A DNA stretch of 64,000 bases from Pseudomonas sp. CCI4.2 (GCF_034350045.1 NZ_CP133781.1:1456001-1520000), one strand, 5' to 3'; shown: positions 50,176-60,999, counted from the stretch's first letter. Notes: generated from the letters alone by a model not told the origin. Numbers and translations: made by a program.

Positions 50176-51387
50176 ATGAGTCTTCCTCTCTCTGCGACGC
50201 CTGCACGCAAGCCCGCCGCGCCACTAATCGCCTTTGTTTTGTTGTTATTCGGCGCTGCGTTTTTGCAAAACAGCGTGGGTTCGCGCCTGGTGTTGTTGCT
50301 GGTAGTCGGCGCGGCGTTGGGTCTAACCCTTTACCACGCCGCGTTCGGTTTCACCTCGGCGTGGCGGGTATTTATCAGTGATCGCCGTGGCGCCGGTTTG
50401 CGCGCGCAGATGGTGATGCTGGCGGTGGCCGTGGTGCTGTTCTTTCCCGCACTGGGCGCGGGCAGCTTATTCGGTCAGCCAGTGGTGGGTCTGGTGGCGC
50501 CTGCGGGTATTTCCGTGGTGGTCGGCGCGTTCATGTTTGGTATTGGCATGCAGCTCGGTGGCGGCTGTGCATCGGGCACCTTGTTCACCGTCGGCGGCGG
50601 CAACGCGCGGATGTTAGTGACGCTGCTGTTTTTCATTGTCGGATCGTTTATCGCTACTCATCACGTCGATTGGTGGTTTTCACTGCCGTCGTTTCCGGCG
50701 ATTTCCATCGTCAAAAGCTTCGGGGTTTATCCCGCGTTGGTGATGAGCCTGGCGCTGTTCGCGATTATTGCGGCGGTGACCGTGCGCCTGGAAAAGCGCC
50801 GTCATGGTCAGCTTGAGGAAGGCGTCACCAGCGAGCACATCGGCCTGCGCCGTTTTCTGCGCGGGCCTTGGCCATTGGTATGGGGCGCGATTGGTTTGGC
50901 GTTGCTCAACTACGCGACCTTGGCACTCGCCGGTCGGCCATGGGGAATCACCTCGGCTTTCGCGTTGTGGGGCGCCAAAGTCGCCAGTGGTCTAGGCGTG
51001 GACGTTGGCAGTTGGGTGTTTTGGCAACTCCCGGGCAACGCCAAAGCCTTGGCTGCGCCGGTATGGGAAGACGTCACCAGTGTCATGGACATCGGCATTA
51101 TGCTGGGTGCGCTGTTGGCAGCAGGGCTGGCCGGACGTTTCGCACCCAACCTGAAAATCCCCGCCCGCTCATTGATCGCGGCAGTCATCGGCGGTCTGTT
51201 GTTGGGTTACGGCTCTCGCCTGGCCTACGGCTGCAACATCGGCGCCTACTTCAGCGGCATCGCCTCCGGCAGCTTGCACGGCTGGGTGTGGCTGGTGGCG
51301 GCGTTTATTGGGAATGGCGTCGGGGTGAAATTGCGGCCGTATTTCTTTGTCGGTGAGCGTCCGCAGGTGGCGTTGAGTGGGTGCTGA
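50176..51387 (+). CDS. YeeE/YedE (TsuA-like) sulfur-compound transporter
   Basis: This 403-aa inner-membrane protein has about ten to twelve helices in two halves. Each half has a conserved cysteine motif: GMQLGGGCASGTLFTVGGGN and GSRLAYGCNIGAYFSGIASGS, as in the thiosulfate importer TsuA. Uptake of thiosulfate or a related sulfur compound is therefore likely. I start at ATG 50176 with GAGAT upstream, because the GTG extension to 50119 begins inside the previous gene. No TusA-like gene adjoins it. Confidence 0.88.
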   Translation: MSLPLSATPARKPAAPLIAFVLLLFGAAFLQNSVGSRLVLLLVVGAALGLTLYHAAFGFTSAWRVFISDRRGAGLRAQMVMLAVAVVLFFPALGAGSLFGQPVVGLVAPAGISVVVGAFMFGIGMQLGGGCASGTLFTVGGGNARMLVTLLFFIVGSFIATHHVDWWFSLPSFPAISIVKSFGVYPALVMSLALFAIIAAVTVRLEKRRHGQLEEGVTSEHIGLRRFLRGPWPLVWGAIGLALLNYATLALAGRPWGITSAFALWGAKVASGLGVDVGSWVFWQLPGNAKALAAPVWEDVTSVMDIGIMLGALLAAGLAGRFAPNLKIPARSLIAAVIGGLLLGYGSRLAYGCNIGAYFSGIASGSLHGWVWLVAAFIGNGVGVKLRPYFFVGERPQVALSGC

Positions 51388-51422
51388 ATAGGAACGGTAA
51401 CTGCAGCGATTGTTTAGACAAA

Positions 51423-51475
51423 AAATGCAATTATTCTGGCTAAAGAATGAATTTAGCGCAGGAATAATTGCATTT
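51423..51475. terminator. AT-rich two-step hairpin between convergent genes
   Basis: AAATGCAATTATTC pairs perfectly with GAATAATTGCATTT, and an inner GCTAAA/TTTAGC stem closes a 7-nt loop. It lies between the convergent transporter and transketolase genes and may be a bidirectional terminator or a protein site. Confidence 0.6.
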
Positions 51476-51491
51476 ATCTCTCGCCCGCAGG

Positions 51492-53576
51492 CTATTTCTC
51501 TAGCTGCGCCTTCGCCACCTTCACAATATTCTCCACGGTGAAGCCAAACTTGGCTTGGAGCTTCTCAATCGGAGCCGAGGCGCCGAAGGTGTTCATGACG
51601 ATTTTGGCTCCGGTGTTGCCGACGTAGCGGTCCCAGCCCACGGGGCCAGCTTGTTCAACCACCACCCTGGCAGTGACGCTCGGCGGGAATACGCTGTCGC
51701 GGTAGGCTTGGTCTTGATCCTCGAACAGTTCCCAGCTGGGCATTGAAACCACCCGCGCCGCGATGCCTTCTGATTTGAGCTTCTCGTACGCTTGTACGGT
51801 CATGCCGACTTCGCTGCCGGTGGCGATCAAGATTACTTCCGGCTGACCGTGCCCTGCGTCACCCAACACATAAGCGCCGCGAGCCGTGTCCTCTGCGCTG
51901 GCATACACCGAGCGATCCAGCGTCGGCAGCGGTTGGCGCGAAAGCACAATGCACGACGGCCGATTGGTTTGCGCCAGGGCGATCTTCCAGACCTGAACGG
52001 TTTCATTGGCATCGCCGGGGCGCAATGTCAGCAGGCCGGGCGTCGAGCGCAGTTGGGTCAGCTGTTCGATGGGTTGGTGCGTCGGCCCGTCTTCACCGAC
52101 ACCGATGGAGTCGTGGGTGAAGACGAAAATCACCGGCAGCTCCATGATCGACGCAAGACGAATTGGCGGTTTCATGTAGTCGCTGAACACCAGGAATGTC
52201 GAGGTGTACGGGCGGATATATGACAGCGCCATGCCGTTGGCAATTGACCCCATGGCGTGTTCGCGAATGCCGAAGTGCAGGTTGCGCCCGCCATAGTTTT
52301 CGGCCGAATAGCTGTCCGCGCCGTCGAATGTCAGGTTGGTCTTGGTCGAGGGCGACAAGTCGGCAGAGCCACCCATCAGCCATGGGATTTTCGAGGCGAA
52401 CGCATTGAGAACTTTGCCGCCGGAGGCACGGGATGCGATGCCTTTTGCGTCGGTTTCGAATTGTTCCAGCTCATCCTGCCAATCGTCGGGCATCTCGCCA
52501 GCACGCATCCGGCGCAACTGATCGGCTAGGGTCGGGTCACTGTTGCCAAGCTCGGCCAAGGTTTTTTCCCACGCTTCGTACTCTGCGCTATTGCGTTCAA
52601 TCAGGGCGTCTCGTAAGCAGTGCTGGGCCTCTTGCGGCACCAGGAAGCTGGCGTTCTCGTCCCAGCCATAGAATTTTTTGGTCAGACGAATTTCTTCCAC
52701 GCCCAAGGGTTCGCCGTGGGCCGCTGCGGTGTTGTGCTTATGCGGCGCGCCATAACCAATCACGCTGTCAACCACGATCAATGTGGGGGCGTCTTGGTTG
52801 TGTTTGAAGGTTTCAATCGCTTTGGCCAGCGCCACGGTATCGTTAGCGTCGGTGACGTGCAGCGTATTCCAGCCATAGCCCTTGAACCGGGTCTGCACGT
52901 CTTCGTTGAACGACAGCTCGGTGTGGCCCTCGATGGTGATGGTGTTGTTGTCGTAGATCCAGCACAGGTTAGCGAGCTTGAGATGGCCGGCAATCGATGC
53001 CGCTTCGGACGACACGCCCTCCATCATGTCGCCATCACCGCACAGCACGTAAACGTTGTAATCGAACAGCGTTGCGTCGGGACGGTTGAAGCGCGTGCCC
53101 AACCAGCGTTCAGCCATGGCCATGCCCACGCTGTTGGCACACCCTTGGCCCAGCGGGCCGGTGGTGGTTTCGACGCCCGTGGTCATGCGGTATTCCGGGT
53201 GACCGGGGGTTTTGGAGTCCATCTGACGGAACTGTTTGATGTCTTCCAGGCTGACCGCCGGTTTGCCTGAAGGTTGGCCGTGTTCGTCGATTTCGATCAC
53301 GCCGGCCAGGTGCAGCAATGAATACAGCAGCATCGATGCATGGCCGACCGACAGCACAAAGCGGTCGCGATTTGGCCAATCGGGGTGCTCGGGGTGATAA
53401 CGCAGAAATTGATTCCAGACTGTGTAACCTACCGGCGCCAGTGCCATCGGTGTTCCAGGGTGGCCGGAGTTGGCTTTTTGGACGGCATCCATGGCGAGCG
53501 TGCGAATGGTGTTAATGCACAGTTGGTCGCGCGTGGTGCGCTGTTCGATGGAGGAAGACGTTGAAGACGAGCCCAT
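51492..53576 (-). CDS. tkt: Transketolase
   Basis: This 694-aa thiamine-diphosphate enzyme of the pentose phosphate pathway moves two-carbon units between sugar phosphates. N-terminal features are RTLAMDAVQKANSGHPGTPMALAPV, GHASMLLYSLLHLAG and the ThDP motif CGDGDMMEGVSSEAAS through WIYDNN. The middle domain has FGIREHAMGSIANGMAL, HDSIGVGEDGPTHQPIEQL and the C-terminal ATGSEVGM. I start at ATG 53576, which has GAGGG 9 bp upstream; the 149-codon frame extension upstream is not protein-like. It is a stand-alone transketolase, not in an epd-pgk-fba cluster. Confidence 0.93.
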   Translation of the reverse strand: MGSSSTSSSIEQRTTRDQLCINTIRTLAMDAVQKANSGHPGTPMALAPVGYTVWNQFLRYHPEHPDWPNRDRFVLSVGHASMLLYSLLHLAGVIEIDEHGQPSGKPAVSLEDIKQFRQMDSKTPGHPEYRMTTGVETTTGPLGQGCANSVGMAMAERWLGTRFNRPDATLFDYNVYVLCGDGDMMEGVSSEAASIAGHLKLANLCWIYDNNTITIEGHTELSFNEDVQTRFKGYGWNTLHVTDANDTVALAKAIETFKHNQDAPTLIVVDSVIGYGAPHKHNTAAAHGEPLGVEEIRLTKKFYGWDENASFLVPQEAQHCLRDALIERNSAEYEAWEKTLAELGNSDPTLADQLRRMRAGEMPDDWQDELEQFETDAKGIASRASGGKVLNAFASKIPWLMGGSADLSPSTKTNLTFDGADSYSAENYGGRNLHFGIREHAMGSIANGMALSYIRPYTSTFLVFSDYMKPPIRLASIMELPVIFVFTHDSIGVGEDGPTHQPIEQLTQLRSTPGLLTLRPGDANETVQVWKIALAQTNRPSCIVLSRQPLPTLDRSVYASAEDTARGAYVLGDAGHGQPEVILIATGSEVGMTVQAYEKLKSEGIAARVVSMPSWELFEDQDQAYRDSVFPPSVTARVVVEQAGPVGWDRYVGNTGAKIVMNTFGASAPIEKLQAKFGFTVENIVKVAKAQLEK

Positions 53577-53744
53577 TGAATTTACCCTCGGTGACGTGCT
53601 GCTGAACATCCAGATAGGTGTTGAGCACGAAAAAGGCGAGTTTGTTCCATGAAACTTCAGATCCGTCGGTGCCGAACCATTTGAGCAAAAAGCATTCGAA
53701 CCCCAGGGGACAGCGCTCGTGTTGTCGTCGAACGAGGTAATCGC

Positions 53745-54632
53745 TTGCAGCAGGCAATCGTTGAGAAGTATCAGTTTTTGGTCCGAACCCTGTCTTATGT
53801 GGGGTGGTCGCTGGTTTGGCTGTTGGTCTGGGATGTCATCGTCACCGTCGATTTCATGCTTTATCTGGAGCGCAAGGTCACCTTGCCCCCGCTGCCACTG
53901 ACACTGCTGGGTTCGGCGTTGGTCGTGCTGACCAGCTTTCGCAATTCCAGTGCCTACAACCGCTGGTGGGAAGCCCGAACCTTGTGGGGCGGTTTGGTCA
54001 ACAATTCCCGCAGTTTTGCCCGGCAAGCCTTGACGTTTATTGACGACAATGGAGACATTAATCCGGTTAAAGCCGTGCTGCTACGCCGGCATGTGGCTTA
54101 CGTGAAATGTTTATCGGCGCATTTAAAAGGTGAGACCTGCGGCGCAGAAGTGCAGGCGCTGATCTCCCCCGAGGAGTTTGACCGTCGTCACGATACCAAC
54201 AATTTTCCCAATGATTTGCTCAATGCCTCTGCTGCGCTGCTGGCCAAAGAGTTCAAGTCCGGTCACCTGGACAGCATTCGGTTGGCACGAATCGAATCCA
54301 CGCTGGTGGAAATTTCTAATTGCCAAGGCGGCATGGAACGCATCGCTAACACGCCGTTGCCTTACCCGTATGTGGCCTTTCCAAGGCTGTTCATCACCCT
54401 GTTTTGCGTGATCGTACCCATCGGTCTGGTGGAAACGCTTGGCTGGTTCACGCCGCTGGCCTCCACCGTAGTGGGTTTCATGCTGCTGGCGATTGAGAAA
54501 ATCGGCACCGATCTGCAAAGCCCGTTTCTGGCCAGCGAGCATGAAATTCAAATGACAGCGCTGTGCACGAATATCGAGCGCAACTTGGACTCAATGTTGC
54601 GGGATGCTCAGGTGGAGCGGGTTGATATATAG
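53745..54632 (+). CDS. Bestrophin-like membrane protein
   Basis: This 295-aa protein of the bacterial bestrophin family (UPF0187) includes anion or sodium channels. Family features are LTLLGSALVVLTSFRNSSAYNRWWEARTLWGGLVNNSRSFARQ (about 52-95), EISNCQGGMERIANTPLPYPYVAFPRLFITLFC (about 190-222) and TVVGFMLLAIEKIGTDLQSPF. It has about four membrane helices. No ATG fits the N-terminus; TTG 53745 with GAGG upstream is the best start. It is divergent from transketolase. Confidence 0.85.
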   Translation: MQQAIVEKYQFLVRTLSYVGWSLVWLLVWDVIVTVDFMLYLERKVTLPPLPLTLLGSALVVLTSFRNSSAYNRWWEARTLWGGLVNNSRSFARQALTFIDDNGDINPVKAVLLRRHVAYVKCLSAHLKGETCGAEVQALISPEEFDRRHDTNNFPNDLLNASAALLAKEFKSGHLDSIRLARIESTLVEISNCQGGMERIANTPLPYPYVAFPRLFITLFCVIVPIGLVETLGWFTPLASTVVGFMLLAIEKIGTDLQSPFLASEHEIQMTALCTNIERNLDSMLRDAQVERVDI

Positions 54633-54646
54633 ATTATTTATAACCC

Positions 54647-54706
54647 TGTAGGAGCGAACTTGTTCGCGAGGCGGTATCCACTTCGCCAGCAAGTTGGCCC
54701 CTACAA
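54647..54706. repeat. REP inverted pair
   Basis: gtaggagcgaacttgttcgcgag and cttcgccagcaagttggcccctac lie between the convergent bestrophin and asparaginase genes. Confidence 0.8.
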
Positions 54707-54724
54707 AGGCTTTGGCGTTTTTTG

Positions 54725-55728
54725 TTAGAGCAATTCCCCACACACATCCAGTTTAACTAACCGTCGTACTTCTTCTATCCCAAGCCCCGCACCCAGCAGC
54801 GCATGCAGTTTGCCGAACGCCGCTTCTCGGGTCATGCCGCCGCCGGACAATACGCCGACACCGCGCAGGCGGCTGCCCGCTTCGTAAACGTCCAGTTCGA
54901 CGCCGCCTTCATGGCATTGGGTGATTGCTACCACGCAGATGCCACGTTGATGAGCATTTTTCAGGCTGGCGAGGAACTCTGGGTTGTCGCTCGGGCCGGT
55001 GCCGCTGCCGAAGCATTCGAGGACCAGCGCTTGGATGCCGCTGTCGAGCACCGCGTTTAGGTGCTGAGCGTTGATACCTGGAAACAGCGGCAGCACGGCG
55101 ACGTTGGCGATGGTTTTAGGCTGGCGATAATCCAGAGCGTTCGGCATCGGCTGCGCCGACTCGCCCCCCGCGTGCGCTGCAACGCCGCAAACGGATGCCG
55201 CCCAAAGCTGCGGATTTTCGCGCAACGGGTCGGCGCCAGCAGTTCACCGTGGAAATACAGCTGTACGCCGGATTTCAGGCCTTTGCCAAGGGCGAGTAGG
55301 GCGCCGTTGAGGTTTTCCCAGGCATCGCTGTCATCTACGCCAGCGGGCAGCATCGAGCCGGTGAACACCACTGGCGCATTCAATCCAATCAGCTGGAAAC
55401 ACATGGCAGCCGCGCTGTAGGCCAAAGTGTCGGTGCCGTGCAAAATCAGCACGCCATCGCAGCCATCGACATCCACTGCTTCAATCACCGCTTCACGCAA
55501 GCGCTGCCAATAGGCAGGGGTCATATTGGCGCTGTCGATCAGTGGCAGCAATTCTCGAAACCGCCAGTTGGGCACCTGACGGTCCGGTTGCGCGGCCAGT
55601 TGTTCGGCCATCCTCGCTTCAAATCCCGACGCCGGGGCCAGCCCGTTGGCGCTGGCCTGCATACCAATCGTGCCGCCGGTATAAAGCACCATGACCTGCT
55701 GAGCGGGTGACTGCGTGTCGCTATTCAT
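54725..55728 (-). pseudogene. ansA: L-asparaginase type I, frameshifted
   Basis: Two minus-strand frames together make one asparaginase. The N-terminal part (from 55728) has MVLYTGGTIGMQ with the catalytic threonine, and LILHGTDTLAYSAAAM with the second threonine and lysine-region motif. Homology stops at GRHPFAALQR near 55172 and continues in another frame as AGGESAQPMPNALDYRQP to the stop codon at 54725. One missing base close to a run of six G (C on the plus strand, 55164-55169) explains it. The enzyme would hydrolyse asparagine to aspartate, feeding aspA next to it. A sequencing error in the homopolymer is a real alternative. Confidence 0.85.
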
Positions 55729-55810
55729 TGGGTTTTCTCTAGACAGGTCAGGGATTGGCGTGAGTCGTAAGGTATGGCGTAGACGGTTAAAAGTAAAAAC
55801 AAGCAGGCAA

Positions 55811-55841
55811 AAAAAGGGCCTGGAGAGTGATCTTCAGGCCC
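55811..55841 (-). terminator. Rho-independent terminator of aspA
   Basis: On the minus strand GGGCCTG and CAGGCCC form a stem around a 12-nt loop and are followed by TTTTTTT. It lies between aspA and ansA, so ansA is at most partly co-transcribed. Confidence 0.85.
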
Positions 55842-55903
55842 TCAAAAGGTGAGAGGTGTCTAGTCCCTCGACCTGGTGAACGTTGTGCGACGTGGCGTTA
55901 AAG

Positions 55904-57328
<1,425 letters not shown>

Positions 57329-57424
57329 GATAGAGATAGTCTCAAGAGAGGCACGAAGGGTGCCGGAACGCTGATGATGCTAGGCTTGTAGGCAATTTGG
57401 AGCAAATGCTGTTAAGCGCTGACC

Positions 57425-57441
57425 TATGCGTAAACGGCATA
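57425..57441. promoter_or_regulatory. Candidate LysR box in aspA/regulator intergenic region
   Basis: TATGC-N7-GCATA is a perfect 5-bp inverted repeat with LysR-type spacing, located 97 bp upstream of aspA and 72 bp upstream of the regulator. It may be the site by which the regulator controls both. Confidence 0.5.
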
Positions 57442-57512
57442 CTGTTGATGTGACGTTACGATTTTGAAACGCGTATGTAGACGCAGGTATGCGTTTTTTG
57501 GCAGGAGACCCC

Positions 57513-58433
57513 ATGAATCTTGAAAGCAAATGGCTGGAGGACTTTAGTGCCCTGGCCGCGACCCGTAGTTTTTCCCAGGCGGCCGAGCGCCGCTTTGTGA
57601 CACAACCCGCCTTCAGCCGCCGAATTCGCAGCCTTGAATCAGCGCTGGGCCTGACGTTGGTCAATCGCTCGCGCACGCCCATAGAACTCACGGCTGCCGG
57701 GCAATTGTTTCTGGTGACCGCGAGGACCGTCGTTGAACAACTGGGCGAAGTGTTACGCCACCTACACCACTTGGAGGGCGGACAGGGCGAAGTCATGCAG
57801 GTCGCGGCTGCGCACTCCCTGGCGTTGGGCTTTTTTCCGCGCTGGATCGCTCAGTTGCGTAATGAAGGCCTAAACATCGCTACGCGGTTGGTGGCGACCA
57901 ATGTGGGTGAAGCGGTGCATGCCTTGCGCGAAGGCGGTTGCGATTTAATGCTGGCGTTCTATGATCCGGACGCCGCGTTGCAAATGGATAACGAGATTTT
58001 CCCCTCGCTGCATTTGGGACACACCGAAATGCTGCCGGTGTGCGCAGCTGATGCCGATGGCCAGCCGATGTTTGATCTGGAGGGCGATGCCAGCGTGCCG
58101 TTGTTGGCCTACAGCGCCGGGGCGTTTCTCGGGCGCTCAGTAAATTTACTGCTGCGTCAGCGCAGCGTGCGCTTTACCACGGTCTACGAAACGGCCATGG
58201 CCGACAGCTTGAAAGGCATGGCGCTTGAAGGGTTGGGCATCGCGTGGGTACCGGAGTTAAGCGTTCGCGCGGAGCTGGCACGGGGCGAATTGGTGGTCTG
58301 CGGCGGCGTTCAATGGCATGTGCCACTGGAAATTCGTCTGTATCGCTGCGCGCTGGTGCGCAAGGCGAATGTGCGGTTGTTGTGGCGCAAGTTGGAGACT
58401 GCGGGGCAGTCGGCGTCTCACGACGGCAGTTAG
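57513..58433 (+). CDS. LysR-family regulator, HypT-like
   Basis: This 306-aa LysR protein has helix-turn-helix ESKWLEDFSALAATRSFSQAAERRFVTQPAFSRRIRSLE, the SFSQAA..R.V.QPAFSRRIR pattern of E. coli HypT/YjiE, a hypochlorite-responsive regulator. The effector domain keeps QVAAAHSLALGFFPRWI and LEGLGIAWVPELSVRAEL. ATG 57513 has GGAGACCCC directly upstream, so the frame start at 57489 is not used. The divergent aspA gene is a likely target. A hypochlorite role here is only by similarity. Confidence 0.85.
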   Translation: MNLESKWLEDFSALAATRSFSQAAERRFVTQPAFSRRIRSLESALGLTLVNRSRTPIELTAAGQLFLVTARTVVEQLGEVLRHLHHLEGGQGEVMQVAAAHSLALGFFPRWIAQLRNEGLNIATRLVATNVGEAVHALREGGCDLMLAFYDPDAALQMDNEIFPSLHLGHTEMLPVCAADADGQPMFDLEGDASVPLLAYSAGAFLGRSVNLLLRQRSVRFTTVYETAMADSLKGMALEGLGIAWVPELSVRAELARGELVVCGGVQWHVPLEIRLYRCALVRKANVRLLWRKLETAGQSASHDGS

Positions 58434-58620
58434 GGAGTTAGCAGTGCGATGGCGCAAGGAGTGCGTTTCCTACATGTTGCAATTAGCAGAGACTACATTC
58501 TTTGTTGTTGATGTCTGAGTGTATTTAAATTCTTTAAGTTGTAATTTTGAGGTCGAGGGTAAGTGCCCTCGATCTTCCGCCTGTCATGACGATGGGCGAG
58601 TACTATTAAAGGGATTTAAC

Positions 58621-59181
58621 ATGTCAGCCAAACAACCCATTCGACTATTCGTTTTTTATCACGACGATGTCGATGCCGACACGCAACGTATTGTTCCTCG
58701 TAATTACCTGAAAGACTGTATTGTCGAAATTAAGAAAATCACTGGCCGTGAATGCATTATTGAGTACAAGCGTTCCATCGAAGGCGTGACAGACTTCAAT
58801 TACAAAGGCCACGAGAGAACGGTGCTGGAAGACTGGATTCGTCGGGTTGGAGGCTATGTAGTACAAAATAACCTCTCTTGGAAGAAAACCTACCGCTACC
58901 TGTTAGTCACTAGCGACAAACTAAACGATACAATATTGGGTGTAACTTACGAGGGGCACAACTGTTTGATCTCTTCGTTGGTGGCCTATCAGAATATTGG
59001 TCATGAACTAGGGCATAGTTTCGGCGCCACCCATGAAGATGCGGAGTTGCAATATAATTCATTCGGCCTTCTCAGTGAGACATTCGTGTATCCGCATCGA
59101 GATAGGAAACGGGGTAATGCATACCGGTACAGCTTAAAGAATCGGGAGAATATCGCCAATTTCCTTAGGTCTGACGACTAG
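58621..59181 (+). CDS. Small metzincin-type zinc metalloprotease
   Basis: This 186-aa protein has a perfect metzincin zinc motif: H128-E-L-G-H132-S-F-G-A-T-H138 in NIGHELGHSFGATHED. The preceding strand YRYLLVTSDKLNDTILGVTY fits the edge-strand region of reprolysin-like domains. There is no signal peptide or membrane segment, and no methionine follows the zinc motif, so the usual Met-turn is missing. Codon use is AT-rich compared with its neighbours, suggesting transfer. ATG 58621 has AAGGGA 8 bp upstream. It could be secreted by a leaderless system or act in the cell. The substrate is unknown. Confidence 0.75.
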   Translation: MSAKQPIRLFVFYHDDVDADTQRIVPRNYLKDCIVEIKKITGRECIIEYKRSIEGVTDFNYKGHERTVLEDWIRRVGGYVVQNNLSWKKTYRYLLVTSDKLNDTILGVTYEGHNCLISSLVAYQNIGHELGHSFGATHEDAELQYNSFGLLSETFVYPHRDRKRGNAYRYSLKNRENIANFLRSDD

Positions 59182-59415
59182 TGTGTGTCAGGTCGTCTAT
59201 AAGCGGTTGAGCTCCAACATCTCAACCAAGGCCGCTGCGACACGCTGCTGACTACTGGTCACAAAGGGGCTGTCTTCCCGCTGCTTTACGGTATACTGCG
59301 CGGCCTTTGGCCGGTTCGACCGGTCATTATTCGTACAACAAGCCACGCCGGTTTTCCCCGCGTGGCTTGTTGTTTTTTGACGCGCTTGCGGGCGCCCAAT
59401 AGAAGAGGCACGACG
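59182..59415 (+). promoter_or_regulatory. purE leader with promoter and possible attenuator
   Basis: A TATACT -10 sequence lies at 59292-59297. The predicted leader then holds a ccggttcgaccgg hairpin (59311-59323) and a strong terminator hairpin with a T-run (59338-59378), all before the purE start at 59416. This arrangement suggests premature termination control of purEK. Alternatively, the terminator ends transcription from upstream. Confidence 0.5.
59338..59378 (+). terminator. Rho-independent terminator in purE leader
   Basis: ACAAGCCACGC and GCGTGGCTTGT form a perfect 11-bp stem around an 11-nt loop and are followed by TGTTTTTT. Confidence 0.9.
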
Positions 59416-59907
59416 ATGAGCGCACTGGTTGGCGTGATCATGGGCTCTAAGTCCGATTGGTCCACCCTTAGCCACACCGCCGATATGCTGGATAAGCTAG
59501 GCATCCCTTACGAAGTCAAGGTGGTGTCAGCTCACCGAACGCCAGACCTGCTGTTCCAGTACGCCGAACAGGCCGAAGCGCGGGGCATTGAAGTCATCAT
59601 TGCTGGCGCTGGTGGCGCTGCACACTTGCCGGGCATGTGTGCGGCCAAGACTCATTTGCCGGTGTTGGGCGTTCCGGTGCAGTCGTCGATGCTGTCGGGT
59701 GTCGATTCCTTGCTGTCGATCGTGCAGATGCCCGCCGGGATTCCCGTGGCCACCTTGGCCATTGGCAAAGCAGGCGCGATCAATGCAGCGTTGCTGTCGG
59801 CGAGTATTCTTGGCGCCAAGCACCCGCAATTCCATACAGTGCTGAAAAAATTCCGCGCTGACCAGACAGACAGCGTCCTGGACAATCCAGATCCGCGCGA
59901 CGCCTGA
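59416..59907 (+). CDS. purE: 5-(carboxyamino)imidazole ribonucleotide mutase
   Basis: This 163-aa purine-biosynthesis enzyme converts N5-CAIR to CAIR. Motifs are [13 protein letters not shown] (about 7-19), [15 protein letters not shown] with the catalytic histidine, and [21 protein letters not shown] 59416 has AGAGG upstream; an in-frame upstream extension begins inside the terminator hairpin and is rejected. It is followed 9 bp later by purK. Confidence 0.96.
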   Translation: MSALVGVIMGSKSDWSTLSHTADMLDKLGIPYEVKVVSAHRTPDLLFQYAEQAEARGIEVIIAGAGGAAHLPGMCAAKTHLPVLGVPVQSSMLSGVDSLLSIVQMPAGIPVATLAIGKAGAINAALLSASILGAKHPQFHTVLKKFRADQTDSVLDNPDPRDA

Positions 59908-59916
59908 GGTTTTTCT

Positions 59917-60999
59917 ATGAAAATCGGTGTAATCGGTGGCGGCCAATTGGGTCGCATGTTGGCTCTGGCGGGCACTCCGCTGGGGATGAACTTCGCTTTT
60001 CTTGACCCTGCACCAGACGCTTGTGCGGCTGCGTTGGGCGAGCATCTGCGTGCCGATTATGGCGATCAGGATCACTTGCGGCAGTTGGCCGATGAAGTTG
60101 ATCTAGTGACCTTTGAATTCGAAAGCGTGCCCGCAGAAACCGTCGCTTTCCTGTCGCAGTTCGTCCCGGTTTATCCAAGTGCCGAAGCGTTGCGTATTGC
60201 CCGTGACCGCTTGTTCGAAAAGAGCATGTTCAAAGACCTCGGGATTCCCACCCCGGAGTTTGCCGATATCCATTCGCAAGCCGATCTGGATGCGGCGGTC
60301 GCCAACATCGGTCTGCCCGCAGTGTTGAAAACCCGCACTCTCGGTTACGACGGTAAGGGCCAAAAAGTCCTGCGCACCTCGGCGGACGTGGTCAACACCT
60401 TTGCCGAACTGGGTAGCGTGGCGTGCTTGCTGGAAGGCTTCGTACCGTTCACCGGTGAAGTGTCGCTGATTGCCGTGCGCGGTCGTGATGGCGAAACACG
60501 GTTTTACCCATTGGTCCACAACACCCACGACAACGGCATTCTGCGCTTGTCGATCGCCAGCACCCATCATCCGCTGCAGGCCCTGGCCGAAGATTACGCC
60601 GGGCGTGTACTTAAGAAGCTTGATTACGTGGGTGTGTTGGCATTCGAATACTTCGAAGTCGACGGCGGCCTGAAAGCCAACGAAATTGCACCGCGCGTTC
60701 ACAACTCCGGGCATTGGACTACCGAAGGTGCCGAATGCAGCCAATTCGAAAACCACCTGCGGGCGGTGGCAGGCTTGCCACTGGGTTCAACGGCCAAGAT
60801 CGGTGAGAGCGCGATGCTCAATTTCATCGGCGAAGTGCCTGCGGTGGCTAAAGTCACCGCCATTGATGATTGCCATTTGCACCACTACGGCAAAGCGTTC
60901 AAGGTCGGGCGCAAAGTCGGGCACGCGACCTTGCGTTGCGTTGATCGGGCCACCCTCGATCAGCAGATCAAAAAGGTTCAAGCGCTGATCAAGGCCTGA
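59917..60999 (+). CDS. purK: 5-(carboxyamino)imidazole ribonucleotide synthase
   Basis: This 360-aa ATP-grasp enzyme makes N5-CAIR from AIR, ATP and bicarbonate. It opens MKIGVIGGGQLGRMLALAGTPLG. The ATP-grasp region has KTRTLGYDGKGQKVL (about 140-154) and YFEVDGGLKANEIAPRVHNSGHWTTEG, the family signature. It forms an operon with purE. Confidence 0.96.
   Translation: MKIGVIGGGQLGRMLALAGTPLGMNFAFLDPAPDACAAALGEHLRADYGDQDHLRQLADEVDLVTFEFESVPAETVAFLSQFVPVYPSAEALRIARDRLFEKSMFKDLGIPTPEFADIHSQADLDAAVANIGLPAVLKTRTLGYDGKGQKVLRTSADVVNTFAELGSVACLLEGFVPFTGEVSLIAVRGRDGETRFYPLVHNTHDNGILRLSIASTHHPLQALAEDYAGRVLKKLDYVGVLAFEYFEVDGGLKANEIAPRVHNSGHWTTEGAECSQFENHLRAVAGLPLGSTAKIGESAMLNFIGEVPAVAKVTAIDDCHLHHYGKAFKVGRKVGHATLRCVDRATLDQQIKKVQALIKA

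Noticed and set aside
53577..54026. 149-codon upstream extension of transketolase
   Set aside because: It is low-quality sequence without similarity to transketolase. ATG 53576 has a good ribosome-binding site.
54725..55728. Programmed frameshift in ansA
   Set aside because: No slippery heptamer with a downstream structure is obvious, and type I asparaginases are not known to use one. A mutation or read error is simpler.
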